Origin: CALCZU01 sp964396165
GTDB taxonomy: Bacteria; Bdellovibrionota; FAC87; UBA2466
Length of the DNA stretch: 64,000 bases
Direction: 5' to 3'
NCBI GenBank assembly: GCA_964396165.1
Contig: CAYNEF010000014.1
Location: forward strand, 1-64,000
Within the stretch, counting starts at the first letter, position 1. Every line of letters starts with the position of its first letter. The notes beneath the pieces were generated by a model, which ran no database searches, had not been told where the DNA came from, and saw nothing but the letters and a program-made list of their open reading frames with translations. The translations under genes were made by a program, and so were the position numbers. This document shows positions 44,348 to 52,671 of the stretch, piece by piece.

Positions 44348-45165
44348 AATATATAGCTTTGTTACTCGCTCTTAGCTTTTCTTTATGCGCTGCTGATTTA
44401 AGTTTTCAATTGAAAGGCGCAGATAGATCTTCTTTTTCATTGGAAGAACTCAAAAATAAAATTAAAGCAAAAGAAGTAAAAGTATGGGAACCGCACGAAG
44501 ATAAAGAAGTTACCTATATTGGGTTTGATTTTAATGAGCTACTGAATCTCGCATATGGCGACAGCTGGAAAAAAGAAGAAGAAATTTTATTTACCTGCTC
44601 AGATGGTTATCAGCCCAGTATTCCCGTTACACGTTTTATGCAGCATAAGGCGTATCTGGCATTTGAGCGAAAAAGTTCCGCTTTTCTTTTGAAAGATCGT
44701 TTTCACAACAATGACGAAATACCACTCGCTCCTTTTTATCTCGTCTGGGACAACATTCAGGATGCAGAAGTAAAAGCAGAGGGTGCTGCCGGTTGGCCGT
44801 GGGCGCTTGTAAAAGTGGATCTCATAGAGTTCTCCCAAAAATTTCCGCTGATTGCTCCTCCTAAGAAATCGAAAGCGGAAGTTGCGCATGGCTTTGTTCT
44901 TTTCCGAGCAAAATGTCTCAGTTGCCATTCTATCAATGGAGATGGGGGCACAAAGGGGGTGGAGTTAAATACGCCTCATAGTGTCACCGAATACTTCAAA
45001 CCAGAGTTCTTAAAAAAGTGGATTACTGATCCTGCGTCAGTACGCGCAAATGCCGCAATGCCAAAATTCAATACAGATTCTCCGCATTGGAAGCGCGATT
45101 TGAATGATATTATTGAGTATCTTAAGGCTATGGCAAAAGCGCGGCCCGTTGCATTAAAACAATAA
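44344..45165 (+). CDS. Periplasmic c-type cytochrome fused to a novel N-terminal domain
   Basis: The 273-residue protein has a signal peptide (MKYIALLLALSFSLCAA) and a C-terminal cytochrome c domain (about 180-265) with the haem motif CLSCH and a distal Met in AAMPKF. Residues 20-170 resemble the fold of oxidoreductase molybdopterin-binding domains (a LKVTDLKG-like SLEELKNKIKAKEVKV start and a SDGYQPSIP strand) but lack an obvious cofactor Cys; this part is uncertain. An overlap with the ABC ATPase gene (GTGA) ties it to the transporter operon, an unusual pairing. Confidence 0.78.
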   Translation: MKYIALLLALSFSLCAADLSFQLKGADRSSFSLEELKNKIKAKEVKVWEPHEDKEVTYIGFDFNELLNLAYGDSWKKEEEILFTCSDGYQPSIPVTRFMQHKAYLAFERKSSAFLLKDRFHNNDEIPLAPFYLVWDNIQDAEVKAEGAAGWPWALVKVDLIEFSQKFPLIAPPKKSKAEVAHGFVLFRAKCLSCHSINGDGGTKGVELNTPHSVTEYFKPEFLKKWITDPASVRANAAMPKFNTDSPHWKRDLNDIIEYLKAMAKARPVALKQ

Positions 45166-45221
45166 TAATACTCGATAAACCTATTAGAGAATTCTTTCGA
45201 TAAGATAATGAAGCACTCTCT

Positions 45222-46382
45222 ATGACACCTTTATTTGAGAAACCATTGCAGCTGAATAAAGAGCAAATCGAAGACATCGAGTCTCGCTTTGAAAAGGCAC
45301 TCGTCTTTTTTAAAGAGCGTGGCAGTGTGCTTTTTATCAGCGATGCGTACCGCTTTTTCGAGCAACATGGTTTTGTGCAACAAAGTATTGCAAAAGTATT
45401 GACCGCAAACGGCATAAAAGTGCATTGGATTGACGGCTTAAAATCGAAAACATACCAGCCAACACTCACTTGGAAATCAGATCTCATGCGCGTGGAAACG
45501 CTACCACGACTTCCATTTACGCGGCTTGATTTCATGAACGATTTGAATGTCGAGTACCAGGCAAATTATATCAAAAACAAAATTCGTAAGATGAATAACC
45601 CTCTTGTCTGGGTGCAGGCCGGTTTAGACGATAGAATTGCGGAGAAATTAGATTCTATCGATATATTTTCCGAGTTTGATGATCCGTACAGACATTCGCC
45701 TGAAGATGCTCTATGTAAAAAGGCAAAACTGATTACGTGTCAAAACCAATTTGCTGGACATCTTTTAAGCCAGAAACATTCGGAAAAAGTACGAGTGCTT
45801 TTACCGCCCGTGGAAATGGGCAATAGCGTATTTACCAATACGACGATTAAACTTCCGGAGGGGTTTCCCAAAAAAATCATGGGATATCTTGGAACTTTTT
45901 TCCCCGATTCGTTTGATATGGTTTTGTTCGAAGATTTTATCCGTTCGTACCCTGATCATGGTTTTATTCTTTTAGGAAGAACCAATGCAGAAGGGATGCG
46001 TTTTCTCGAGTATTTCAAACGGTATTCCAACTTTCATTATTTAGGTTGGACGACGCGTGATAAAGTGGCAGACGTGTGGAAGTTGCTTTCTGTGTCTCTT
46101 CTTCTTTACAGACCCTCTCGGATTTCAGATGGGGCCTTTCCGACTAAAATTTTAGAGTCATTGCATTTTGGGGTACCGTGTGTGGCTACGAGTGTTCCCA
46201 AGACCTCGAGCCTCGAAGGAATCATCCCTCGCAGTTCTTTTTCAGTACAGTTAAAAAAGATGGCACTGGAAGCCTCTCACGCTCCTGTCGCTCAAGTAGA
46301 AGCATTCTATGAAAAGTTCGCTTACGAAATGAATCCGAAATTGCATCTCGCAAAAGTAGCTGAATTTTTTTCTCCTAAATAG
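45222..46382 (+). CDS. Glycosyltransferase (GT4-like)
   Basis: The 386-residue protein has the two-Rossmann layout of GT-B enzymes. The C-terminal half has KIMGYLGTF, FILLGRTN, FHYLGWTTRDKVADVWKLLSVSLLLYRPS and ISDGAFPTKILESLHFGVPCVAT, here given in parts; the last is the EX7E-like nucleotide-sugar site. It is probably cytoplasmic and acts on envelope or capsule polysaccharide. The 3' third of the gene is duplicated at 48660-49012 with near-perfect DNA identity. No Shine-Dalgarno is evident. Confidence 0.85.
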   Translation: MTPLFEKPLQLNKEQIEDIESRFEKALVFFKERGSVLFISDAYRFFEQHGFVQQSIAKVLTANGIKVHWIDGLKSKTYQPTLTWKSDLMRVETLPRLPFTRLDFMNDLNVEYQANYIKNKIRKMNNPLVWVQAGLDDRIAEKLDSIDIFSEFDDPYRHSPEDALCKKAKLITCQNQFAGHLLSQKHSEKVRVLLPPVEMGNSVFTNTTIKLPEGFPKKIMGYLGTFFPDSFDMVLFEDFIRSYPDHGFILLGRTNAEGMRFLEYFKRYSNFHYLGWTTRDKVADVWKLLSVSLLLYRPSRISDGAFPTKILESLHFGVPCVATSVPKTSSLEGIIPRSSFSVQLKKMALEASHAPVAQVEAFYEKFAYEMNPKLHLAKVAEFFSPK

Positions 46383-46395
46383 TTCAACTGGTATC
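46042..46395 (+). repeat. Copy 1 of a 350-bp duplication (intact glycosyltransferase 3' end)
   Basis: This stretch recurs at 48660-49012. A central run of about 220 bp is identical by eye, while both edges differ at scattered positions, including after the stop codons. The copies are in direct orientation, about 2.6 kb apart. Confidence 0.85.
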
Positions 46396-46407
46396 CGCAC
46401 TATCAGA

Positions 46408-47235
46408 CTAATTTAAGAAATAAACTCCGTACTCCGTGGTTTCTCCCACATACCGCTTGTTGACAATGCGTCCTAGGTTTTTAGGTGCGGTATCTATCCC
46501 AAATCCCATCGAGCTATATGTGCACACTCCATAGTAAAAAGGTGTACCATTGCGACAGACAGGAAATACAGGGGATATTCCGCCCCAACTTTTTTGCCAC
46601 TCCGGATTGTCTCGACTATCACGGTAGGAGTTAGTCATGACTTCATTGCGGAAAACTAGCACATCTCGTCCCTGGTATTTATTTAAACGATAGTGCATGC
46701 GTTCAACGTAATAACCGGGAACTCCGAATGCTGAATTTACTACATTGAGTTCTTCCATTTCCAACATTGGGATAACATGCATTTTGAGTTTTCGGTAAGA
46801 GGGCAATTCATTTACTTTCGCAATCCAATTCAACGAACCGAGATAAACCGGGAGTATATCCCTTAAGTCGTTCAGGGGTTTGGAATTATATTCTCCAATA
46901 CGAAAAGGAAATACGAAGACACCTTCATTCTTCCATCGAAGAATTGCTAAACGCGTATTTTGAGTTTTGCCGTTAGGTTGTATTGAAGTGCCCTGCATAA
47001 AGCCGGCCTGTAGTCCAGCTTCACTCGCCCACTTATCATTGAGAAACCAAATAGACTGATCCAATTCCTTCAGGGCAGGATCACTGAACAAAAGAGGATT
47101 GGTTTTAAAGTCAGTCTCTGCTGGCATCGCTCCCGAATTGAAAAGAGTTTCGAATTCTTCAAAGTTCGTTTGTGTAAAACCAACAGAGTTAAAAAATAGA
47201 ATGACAGTAGATAAGCAAAATAATTTATAATGCAT
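46408..47235 (-). CDS. Secreted protein of unknown function
   Basis: ATG 47235 follows a GGAGG Shine-Dalgarno and gives 275 residues with a signal peptide (MHYKLFCLSTVILFFNSVGFTQ). The mature part has a WFLNDKWASEAG segment near 55-66, then alternating beta strands and an aromatic-rich C-terminal third (YYGVCTYSSMGFGIDTAP) with two Cys. I recognise no family. The Shine-Dalgarno lies in a short CCTCC-ACC-GGAGG hairpin (47241-47253). The gene lies between the two glycosyltransferase copies. Confidence 0.68.
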   Translation of the reverse strand: MHYKLFCLSTVILFFNSVGFTQTNFEEFETLFNSGAMPAETDFKTNPLLFSDPALKELDQSIWFLNDKWASEAGLQAGFMQGTSIQPNGKTQNTRLAILRWKNEGVFVFPFRIGEYNSKPLNDLRDILPVYLGSLNWIAKVNELPSYRKLKMHVIPMLEMEELNVVNSAFGVPGYYVERMHYRLNKYQGRDVLVFRNEVMTNSYRDSRDNPEWQKSWGGISPVFPVCRNGTPFYYGVCTYSSMGFGIDTAPKNLGRIVNKRYVGETTEYGVYFLN

Positions 47236-47546
47236 CGCGTCCTCCGGTGGAGGCCTTCTAGCAGTTTGAATAAAACGAAACAATAGAATTCATGAATATG
47301 CACATAATATTGTTTTAGAAATTGTCACGGTTGTAAGTTAGTACGAACAGCGTTGATCGTTTTTAAAATCGTAAACAGTTCTATAAGTAATGCCTAATTC
47401 CCACCCCTATCGAGTTCCAATTTTAATGTCTATGTTTTAGACAGTCTCTCTTACTTTGTACTTCATAATTGTTTTGATTCTAATACTTAGGACACCGTTA
47501 AAGCGGTTTTAAAATTGCAACACTTATATTTTGTCCGGGGGGAATT
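47236..47546. other. 311-bp AT-rich intergenic region
   Basis: No gene is seen. It holds the leader of the minus-strand gene, with the SD-hiding hairpin at 47241-47253, and the upstream region of the gene at 47547. ACCG-TTAAAG-CGGT followed by TTTTAAAA at about 47493 looks like a very short terminator stem. The sequence is clearly more AT-rich than its neighbours. Confidence 0.35.
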
Positions 47547-48626
47547 ATGAAACCATCAATCATTTTTGCTATTTTTACTGCCATAATATTGGGTAGTTTT
47601 TCTACTTTTGCGCTTGCCGACAAAACGGAAGATTTCATTAAAGCTGTTAAAAGAGAAAAATTAAATGAAGTAAAAACACAAGACTTGGCAATGGGTTTTT
47701 ATAATGCAAATAAAGAAACATTATCAGTGAGTGAAGTAGTTGCGCTTGCCAAACTTATCAATAGTTATGAAGGGAACGAACTTTTAAAACAACATGTAAA
47801 TTACAAGAAAAATTTAACTTCAGCGGAATTAAGGCAGATTGCTCAGAATATAGATACAAGTTTCGCGAATGGGTATACGGAACGTTATTATGAATTGGCC
47901 ATAAGAAAGCGATTTTTGAAAGAAACAAATGAGCCTCAGATGGCAAGTTTTATTAGGGAAATGCAGTATATAGCTAAAGACGATTCGAATACGAAGTTAA
48001 GGGCCGAATTAATCAATGCCTTTTATACTAAATATGCTGAGTATTTCAGAGGTAAGCCAGCAGAATTAATTAAACTTGCAAGTGACTTGCCTGGGTATGA
48101 AAAAAACGAGCTGCTAGCTAAATATATAAAACAGAATGCGTCTGTTCTCACTCCAGCTCAAATCGAGAATATAAGTTCTAGCTTTGATCGTTCCATGGCA
48201 AACGAACGTTCCGATAAAACCTACTCCATTGCTATCAGAAAAAAGTTTATTGATAATACTAAAGCTGTTTCTAATATAGATAGCTTTATCAGTGCTTTAA
48301 AAGTGATAAAGGAATCGAAAATCAAGGAAAGTTTAATTTCCGATTTCTATGATAGATACAAAACTAAAATTAATATGGCAGGACTATTTAAAATGGCGGA
48401 CTTAATAACTGGGTACGAAAAAAATCAACTCATTAACAAGTTTGCAGCTTATAACGCAGAAATTCTCACTCTGAACGAGCTCGATGCAATTGCAAAAAAA
48501 TACCAGAGAGATACAATTAACGATTCCAAATCGGAAGTAAGGGCATTAAAACTAGCTAGGCAATTCGCTGTCGCTCCCGACGCCCTCAATAAGTGTATTG
48601 CTAACCTTAAAAAGTGCGCAGATTAA
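47547..48626 (+). CDS. Secreted protein with three helical repeats
   Basis: The 359-residue protein has a signal peptide (MKPSIIFAIFTAIILGSFSTFALA). The mature part holds three repeats of about 105-110 residues, each with a LAxLIxxYExNELLxKxxxxN-like stretch: INSYEGNELLKQH (about 72), LPGYEKNELLAKY (about 181) and ITGYEKNQLINKF (about 291), then LT-x-xEL and a SFAN/SMAN-type helix with AIRKRFL. It is all-alpha and Lys-rich. I recognise no family. Codon use is AT-rich relative to the flanks, and it sits between the duplicated glycosyltransferase ends. GGGGGG serves as Shine-Dalgarno. Confidence 0.75.
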   Translation: MKPSIIFAIFTAIILGSFSTFALADKTEDFIKAVKREKLNEVKTQDLAMGFYNANKETLSVSEVVALAKLINSYEGNELLKQHVNYKKNLTSAELRQIAQNIDTSFANGYTERYYELAIRKRFLKETNEPQMASFIREMQYIAKDDSNTKLRAELINAFYTKYAEYFRGKPAELIKLASDLPGYEKNELLAKYIKQNASVLTPAQIENISSSFDRSMANERSDKTYSIAIRKKFIDNTKAVSNIDSFISALKVIKESKIKESLISDFYDRYKTKINMAGLFKMADLITGYEKNQLINKFAAYNAEILTLNELDAIAKKYQRDTINDSKSEVRALKLARQFAVAPDALNKCIANLKKCAD

Positions 48627-48638
48627 TTGAATATTAAA

Positions 48639-48654
48639 GGTACGGCGCCGTACC
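48639..48654. repeat. Perfect 16-bp palindrome GGTACGGCGCCGTACC
   Basis: The palindrome lies 12 bp after the stop of the gene at 47547 and 5 bp before copy 2 of the duplication begins. It could be a terminator stem without a T run, or a junction scar. A GGTACGGCG also precedes the hairpin at 37760. Confidence 0.7.
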
Positions 48655-48659
48655 TATTG

Positions 48660-49012
48660 TAGGTCGGACGACGCGCGATAAAGTAGCAGACGTGTGGAAG
48701 TTGCTTTCTGTGTCTCTTCTTCTTTACAGACCCTCTCGGATTTCAGATGGGGCCTTTCCGACTAAAATTTTAGAGTCATTGCATTTTGGGGTACCGTGTG
48801 TGGCTACGAGTGTTCCCAAGACCTCGAGCCTCGAAGGAATCATCCCTCGCAGTTCTTTTTCAGTACAGTTAAAAAAGATGGCACTGGAAGCCTCTCATGC
48901 TCCTGTCGCTCAAGTAGAAGCACTCTATGAAAAGTTCGCTTACGAAATGAATCCGAAATTACATCTCGCAAAAGTAGCCGAATTTTTTTCTAAGTAGTCC
49001 AGCCGTTCCCGC
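48660..49012 (+). pseudogene. Glycosyltransferase 3' fragment (copy 2)
   Basis: This is a partial copy of the gene at 45222 that encodes only its last 100 or so residues, with no start signal and no N-terminal Rossmann domain. Frame is kept to a stop at 48995-48997. Changes against copy 1 are mostly silent, plus Phe to Leu (AFYEK to ALYEK) and a shortened C-terminus. It is probably not expressed as an active enzyme. The match continues imperfectly past the stop codon. Confidence 0.85.
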
Positions 49013-49021
49013 CATTTTTTC

Positions 49022-50542
49022 TTACTGTACTTTTGGAGGTGGCAGAGCAAGCAAATTTTGCGAAGTTTTATTTTGTTGTTTAAAGATGTTAATCAGGTCC
49101 ACTACTTCTACATCGGTCATTGTGGAAATCATCAGTTTGCTTCCATCTTCGGAGAATTTAAGTTCCCCGTGAAGTTCGCTCCAGCCTTTCGCATTTGGAT
49201 TTTTACGTGGAACTTGTATCATTTTTCCGGAATCAGCTTCCCAAAAGTAAAGCCCCTTGGGATTAATACCGGCAGCGAGAATACGGCCGTCTGATCCTAG
49301 TTTGTAAGTTATTTTGTGTACCAACTCTCCTCTGCCGGTTAAGGGAACTTCAAAGACTTCAGGTGGTTTTTCTGGGTGATCCAGGTGCCAGCGTGCAAAT
49401 AACGTATGCTCTATCGAAGGACCCCCGACTCCTCCTCCATTGGGAAGCATTGTGATTTGTTGTTCTGTGCGGCCAAGTCGAAGTACTAAATATCCCTCAT
49501 TAGTAATTTGAACCTCTTTGGCACCAAACGGCGTAAAAACGTTACCTTTGAGATCATTTAACTCTTTTAGATTATCGTATAATTCAGAGCTTCCTTTTAA
49601 AGGAACTTCTATAATTCCGTTTGGGGTATTTTCATACAACGAGACCACTTTCTCTTTTTTATTCTTTGTGACAATCCATTTTCCGTCGGGAGACGTGCCT
49701 AAAGGCATTCCTTCTAATATGGTGTAGTGTTTGCGTTCGTCCTTGCTACTATCAGAAGTACTTCTGGCTTTGTCGAGGGAAGGGATTAGGGTTTTGGTCG
49801 AACCGTTTTTTTTTGATGGGGCCACAGATGCACCCAATTGCCAGACTATAGTTTCATGATCGGATTTTTCAGACTGCGTTAGCCTTGCGGTAATAAGACT
49901 GCCCGAGTTATCGATGGAAGGCTCGAGAATTCCACCGTTCTTTCCATTGGGAAGATCTAATTGGTATTTTGTTTCGGTTTTTTTTCGAGAGTTGAGGTCT
50001 ACTACAGTAACTTCGTTTAAGTACTTCACGGACGGAACGACAAGCAACTTACTCTCATTCTCAGACAAAGTTGTTCGACCATGCACCCAATCTAGAGTGG
50101 CACTTAACGAACTTTTCTTGCCGTCGTTTAAATTGTGCAAAGAGATATTGTACGGCGCCTGGTAGTTCATTCTCGTTGTTTCAATAACTACTGCCGTACT
50201 GCTTTTTTCAGAGACTGCTCTCACAGTGGGACTAAAAGGAGTGCCTTTGTACAAAGAACGAAAATCGGTAACTTTGTTGGTTTGGGTGTCCCACACAGCT
50301 TGTTCAGTAGTAGGATTGAATGCGTCTTCAGATTGTTTTCCAACGACATACCTTAAAGAACTTGTCGCTGTATCTATTCCAGTTCGAAATCCGTCCGGAC
50401 CAGACAATACTAAAGCTGACTGTGGCGACTTAGTAGTTTTGCAAGCAGCTACTAGCGCTTGGATATTCTTATCGGCTCCCGCAAAGAGAGAAAGAGAAAA
50501 AGATGAGAGGAGAATGATTAAAGTGCATCGTAAAATTGGCAT
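49022..50542 (-). CDS. Secreted beta-propeller protein
   Basis: The 506-residue protein has a signal peptide (MPILRCTLIILLSSFSLSLFAG). The rest is a series of beta-strand blades with recurring S-x-D-G-x-x-I/L turns (TSPDGKWIVTKN, KFSEDGSKLMIST, IDNSGSLITARL), typical of WD40-like/PD40 propellers. A glycine run GGGVGG lies near 370. Such propellers bind proteins or peptidoglycan partners, for example TolB, but I see no TolB signature. It is convergent with the pseudogene copy. Confidence 0.75.
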   Translation of the reverse strand: MPILRCTLIILLSSFSLSLFAGADKNIQALVAACKTTKSPQSALVLSGPDGFRTGIDTATSSLRYVVGKQSEDAFNPTTEQAVWDTQTNKVTDFRSLYKGTPFSPTVRAVSEKSSTAVVIETTRMNYQAPYNISLHNLNDGKKSSLSATLDWVHGRTTLSENESKLLVVPSVKYLNEVTVVDLNSRKKTETKYQLDLPNGKNGGILEPSIDNSGSLITARLTQSEKSDHETIVWQLGASVAPSKKNGSTKTLIPSLDKARSTSDSSKDERKHYTILEGMPLGTSPDGKWIVTKNKKEKVVSLYENTPNGIIEVPLKGSSELYDNLKELNDLKGNVFTPFGAKEVQITNEGYLVLRLGRTEQQITMLPNGGGVGGPSIEHTLFARWHLDHPEKPPEVFEVPLTGRGELVHKITYKLGSDGRILAAGINPKGLYFWEADSGKMIQVPRKNPNAKGWSELHGELKFSEDGSKLMISTMTDVEVVDLINIFKQQNKTSQNLLALPPPKVQ

Positions 50543-50592
50543 ACCGTTTTCCTATGGTCATTCATACTGTTAATTCTGTTGCTAAATAGGAA

Positions 50593-50781
50593 ATGCAAAT
50601 TAATCGCCAGTACGATGTTGAAGAAATTGCAATGAAATTGCTGGATGTTGCAGAATTGATTGCCGACAGGAAATTGGGCTGTCCAAATTATATACACACA
50701 GTTTACATAGAAGTACGTTATACGGGAAAGGGGAGTAAGCCTGTACAGTATCTTAAAAATGAAATTAAAATTCTCAATTGA
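50593..50781 (+). CDS. Possible small protein (62 residues)
   Basis: A 62-codon frame with plausible composition (VEEIAMKLLDVAELIADRK helix, then TVYIEVRYTG strand, then a Lys-rich end) fills the gap between two larger genes. Its Shine-Dalgarno is poor (AGGA only 2 nt from the ATG), and I recognise no family. It may be a real small gene or chance; the region is AT-rich. Confidence 0.35.
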   Translation: MQINRQYDVEEIAMKLLDVAELIADRKLGCPNYIHTVYIEVRYTGKGSKPVQYLKNEIKILN

Positions 50782-50871
50782 GGGACTTCTACAAGTCCTT
50801 TTCTCAATATTTATAGCTAAATAAGATGGAATATTAAGTGCAATAGCCTGCTTTATTCAAGGAGGGGATGC

Positions 50872-52353
50872 ATGAAAAATAGTGCTATTGTTAATCATAT
50901 TTCAGTGTTGTTTTGTATTATTCTTCTTTCCAGCTGTGGGATAAATGTGAATGAGCAGGAATCAACAGATGCTGCTGTTAAAAACATTATTGATACTTAT
51001 GCCAGCTCAGAGGAGATGAAGCAGGCGAGTGTCAAATTGAGTGAGTTTTATAAGGAAATTCTCGAAAAACCGGAACAGGACAACTCTAAATACAAAATTC
51101 CAAATGCAGTTGTTTGTATGGAAAGTATGAACAGAAAGGAAAGTAGAGAGATTATTCCTAGACTGGAATCGGAATTCTTTAAAGGTGAAAAGGGACTTGA
51201 AGCATTTATTAAGTTTCACTCGTCACTAAGCTTTAATTTTCTAAATCTTCCATCCGCTGAAACCGCATGTAGTGAGATAATGGGCACTCCATTGAATGAC
51301 CTACTGTCAGTTAGTACTACCACTCAGTCCCAGTGCCCTAATAGCTCTCCGGAAGACTATTCAGGAACCTGGAAAGCCAGCCGTACTTACCCTGCCTATA
51401 GACCGAACAATTCAGATGCTGAACTAGTTAGTTGGTTTGCAAAAAATGGCATTGATCCCGATCTCCCAGGTTGCAGAAGCAAGTGCTCGAATGCACCTAC
51501 CCATTTCGGCAATTGGCTAAATAGTTTTGTTTGCACAAACTATTGTACAAGAGGTGTTTCACTTTTTTATGCAAATGGAATGTTCAATACCTTTTCTGAG
51601 GCTATACAAAATGCAAACGCTTTGTCTCAATCGGTTTGCTCAGCTACCACGGATAAAAAAATATTAGACTCTTACGTGCACAGAAATAATTCAAATGGAA
51701 TTGTTACGCTTTCTCTAAACTTTAATGAGGAATGGTGGAGACAAGTCTTACAGGTTGTGAAACAAAAACTGATTGATGATTATCAGAGTGAAATCGCCCA
51801 TACATCTGTAGTAGGGGTCTTTTATGGCCTTGTACCGGCTCCAGACTGGCTTAAAGAAATCATCAAAGATAGAATCAATCAACTGAATGTTGAACAAGCA
51901 AAATCAGACGAAGATTTAGAGACACACTACTCAGGTTATAAGCATGAACTTGAATTAGGCAATTCAGTGATTGTAATTTCGCATTCACAGGGAAACTTCT
52001 ATACAAACTTTGCTGCTCGTAGATTAAAACAAGATTATGAGGCGTTTGATCCTGAGAATAAGTTTGAACAGCACTTTGGTAGTATTCCTGTAGCTTCTCC
52101 CGCTGTTTCCCTTCCTGCAGGTGCATTGTTACACGGTGAAAAATATATTTCTTTAAGATCTGATTGGCTCATTCCTTTAGTGACACAATTAAACTCGCTT
52201 CCAGGAAATGTCTCAAATTCTCATGTCGGAATTTTTGATCATAATTTTATAAATGGGTATTTAAACGGGGATAAGTCACACAATTTTCTTATGAATGGAA
52301 TTGCAGAGTTGGCTGACAAGTTGCGACACCCACCCTATGAGTTAAAACAATGA
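50872..52353 (+). CDS. Lipoprotein with alpha/beta-hydrolase (lipase-like) domain
   Basis: The 493-residue protein has a lipoprotein signal (FCIILLSSCG, Cys near 23). The N-terminal half contains many Cys (about 12 between 80 and 270). The C-terminal part carries the nucleophile elbow SVIVISHSQGN (about 364-374), a GxSxG-like SHSQG, then SPAVSLPAG and LRSDWLIPLV (possible acid) and SHVGIFDHNF with a candidate catalytic His. A lipase or esterase is inferred. AAGGAGG is a strong Shine-Dalgarno. The next small gene overlaps its stop by 4 bp. Confidence 0.75.
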   Translation: MKNSAIVNHISVLFCIILLSSCGINVNEQESTDAAVKNIIDTYASSEEMKQASVKLSEFYKEILEKPEQDNSKYKIPNAVVCMESMNRKESREIIPRLESEFFKGEKGLEAFIKFHSSLSFNFLNLPSAETACSEIMGTPLNDLLSVSTTTQSQCPNSSPEDYSGTWKASRTYPAYRPNNSDAELVSWFAKNGIDPDLPGCRSKCSNAPTHFGNWLNSFVCTNYCTRGVSLFYANGMFNTFSEAIQNANALSQSVCSATTDKKILDSYVHRNNSNGIVTLSLNFNEEWWRQVLQVVKQKLIDDYQSEIAHTSVVGVFYGLVPAPDWLKEIIKDRINQLNVEQAKSDEDLETHYSGYKHELELGNSVIVISHSQGNFYTNFAARRLKQDYEAFDPENKFEQHFGSIPVASPAVSLPAGALLHGEKYISLRSDWLIPLVTQLNSLPGNVSNSHVGIFDHNFINGYLNGDKSHNFLMNGIAELADKLRHPPYELKQ

Positions 52354-52655
52354 ACTTATCAAAGCAAGCGCTCTGCGGTTCAATTTGTAATCTGACACCT
52401 TTGATTTTCCTGCTTACTGGCTGTGTCTTTTCAGATTGGAGTTGTAGCGGGGACAATATGGGAGGGGTGATGTTGCTCTATTCCCTGACAATAGCAATAC
52501 CTAATTTAATTTTGATATTTATTTTTCTAATCTGGATACTTTTTTCTTTGAAAAAAGAAAAGTTAAAACAAGTTAAATGGCATCTCTTCTTCTACGTGCT
52601 GACTCTCATTGCATTGATTTTTAGTCTGAAATTCCCTGCGGAGCTGCGCCAGTAG
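52350..52655 (+). CDS. Small membrane protein coupled to the hydrolase
   Basis: The 101-residue protein starts in the stop of the hydrolase gene (ATGA). It has a signal-like N-terminus with a lipobox-like FLLTGC, then two strong membrane spans (about 38-65 and 76-95) joined by a Lys-rich loop. No family is recognised. Tight coupling to a secreted hydrolase suggests joint function, for example an anchor or an immunity-type partner; this is speculation. Confidence 0.65.
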   Translation: MNLSKQALCGSICNLTPLIFLLTGCVFSDWSCSGDNMGGVMLLYSLTIAIPNLILIFIFLIWILFSLKKEKLKQVKWHLFFYVLTLIALIFSLKFPAELRQ

Positions 52656-52671
52656 ACGTTGGTCAGACGTT

